Source: Paramecium sonneborni (lineage: Eukaryota; Ciliophora; Oligohymenophorea; Peniculida; Parameciidae). Taken from it: 64,000 nucleotides of DNA. Made by a program: the position numbers and the translations under genes. The notes under the pieces were generated by a model. That model was not told where the DNA came from and made no database searches. It worked only from the letters and a program-made list of their open reading frames with translations. Shown one piece after another: positions 63,716-64,000 of the stretch (position 1 is its first letter; every line of letters starts with the position of its first letter). The stretch spans positions 622,925 through 686,924 of the forward strand of contig CAJJDN010000024.1 in NCBI GenBank assembly GCA_905182985.1, given 5' to 3'.

Positions 63716-64000
63716 ATGATTAATCTACATATTAAGGAGGCTAAAATTATTGCTATGGGAAAGATTCTGAATTTTGTATCATTTATTAATATTATTATTG
63801 CTATTACATTAATTATTTCTATTATAATTAAAATATTTATTGATAATATTGCTATTATTGCTATTATTACATTGATGATATCATTTACTGATTTTGTTAT
63901 TATTATTATTGATCAGTAAGTTAGATTTTATCATTCTAATAAGTATTTAGAGTTTATTTTTCTTGATTAAATTATTAATGAGATTATTGTTTTTTTTTAT
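63716..64000 (+). CDS. Hydrophobic, Ile-rich ORF, cut by window end
   Basis: From an ATG at 63716 (MINLHIKEAKIIAMGKILN) the frame stays open, with Q codons, to the last base. It encodes a short amphipathic start, then two or three very Ile-rich hydrophobic stretches (IIIAITLIISIIIKIFI; IAIIAIITLMI), probably membrane helices. Upstream in-frame sequence (FELFKKVRD) could be an earlier exon. Ile runs come from ATT/ATA repeats, so chance cannot be excluded. Confidence 0.4.

Overview
This is ciliate macronuclear DNA, almost certainly from a Paramecium. Long reading frames appear only when TAA and TAG are read as glutamine and TGA as the sole stop. The proposed introns are 19-33 nt, mostly GTA...TAG or ...AAG, with no large introns. 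Genes are packed with short AT-rich spacers, and two genes encode trichocyst-matrix-like secretory proteins. All gene models were read by hand with this code. Most introns are supported by restoring both frame and family similarity, and each complete spliced CDS length was checked to be a multiple of three.

Layout. 1-6147: 3' end of an unknown gene, a long coiled-coil gene (-), and a small gene (-) inside an exact 1,066-nt duplication split by one N. 6554-12637: ribosomal protein uS2/RPSA, a small coiled-coil protein, an AGC kinase (-), a Pumilio/PUF RNA-binding protein, and a WASP-like actin nucleation factor with WH1, CRIB-like, poly-Pro, WH2 and acidic parts. 12792-16293: a C2H2 finger protein and a CDH1/fizzy-related APC/C activator that appears as two diverged partial copies around a single N. 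16889-34614: three very large multipass membrane proteins of the ciliate PAS/TmcB-like type, with a macro-domain protein and a multipass protein between them. 34964-44943: Rab11-like GTPase, trichocyst matrix protein, Q/R-rich protein, PH plus pseudokinase, membrane protein, acyl-CoA oxidase and UNC119. 44944-47653: decayed or unresolved sequence carrying a second exact duplication (1,170 nt) around an N. 47780-64000: unknown protein, second trichocyst matrix protein, a 2,982-residue IP3-receptor/ryanodine-type calcium release channel, a PX plus pseudokinase protein, an importin-alpha-like protein and one gene cut by the window edge.

How the genes relate. There are no operons. Several products fit membrane traffic and regulated secretion (Rab11-like GTPase, PX protein, two trichocyst matrix proteins, intracellular Ca channel, WASP), but nothing in the sequence shows they are co-regulated, except a short upstream motif shared by the two trichocyst matrix genes. 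The three N characters each sit inside a duplication. Two look like unmerged contig overlaps, and the third may join two paralogous loci.
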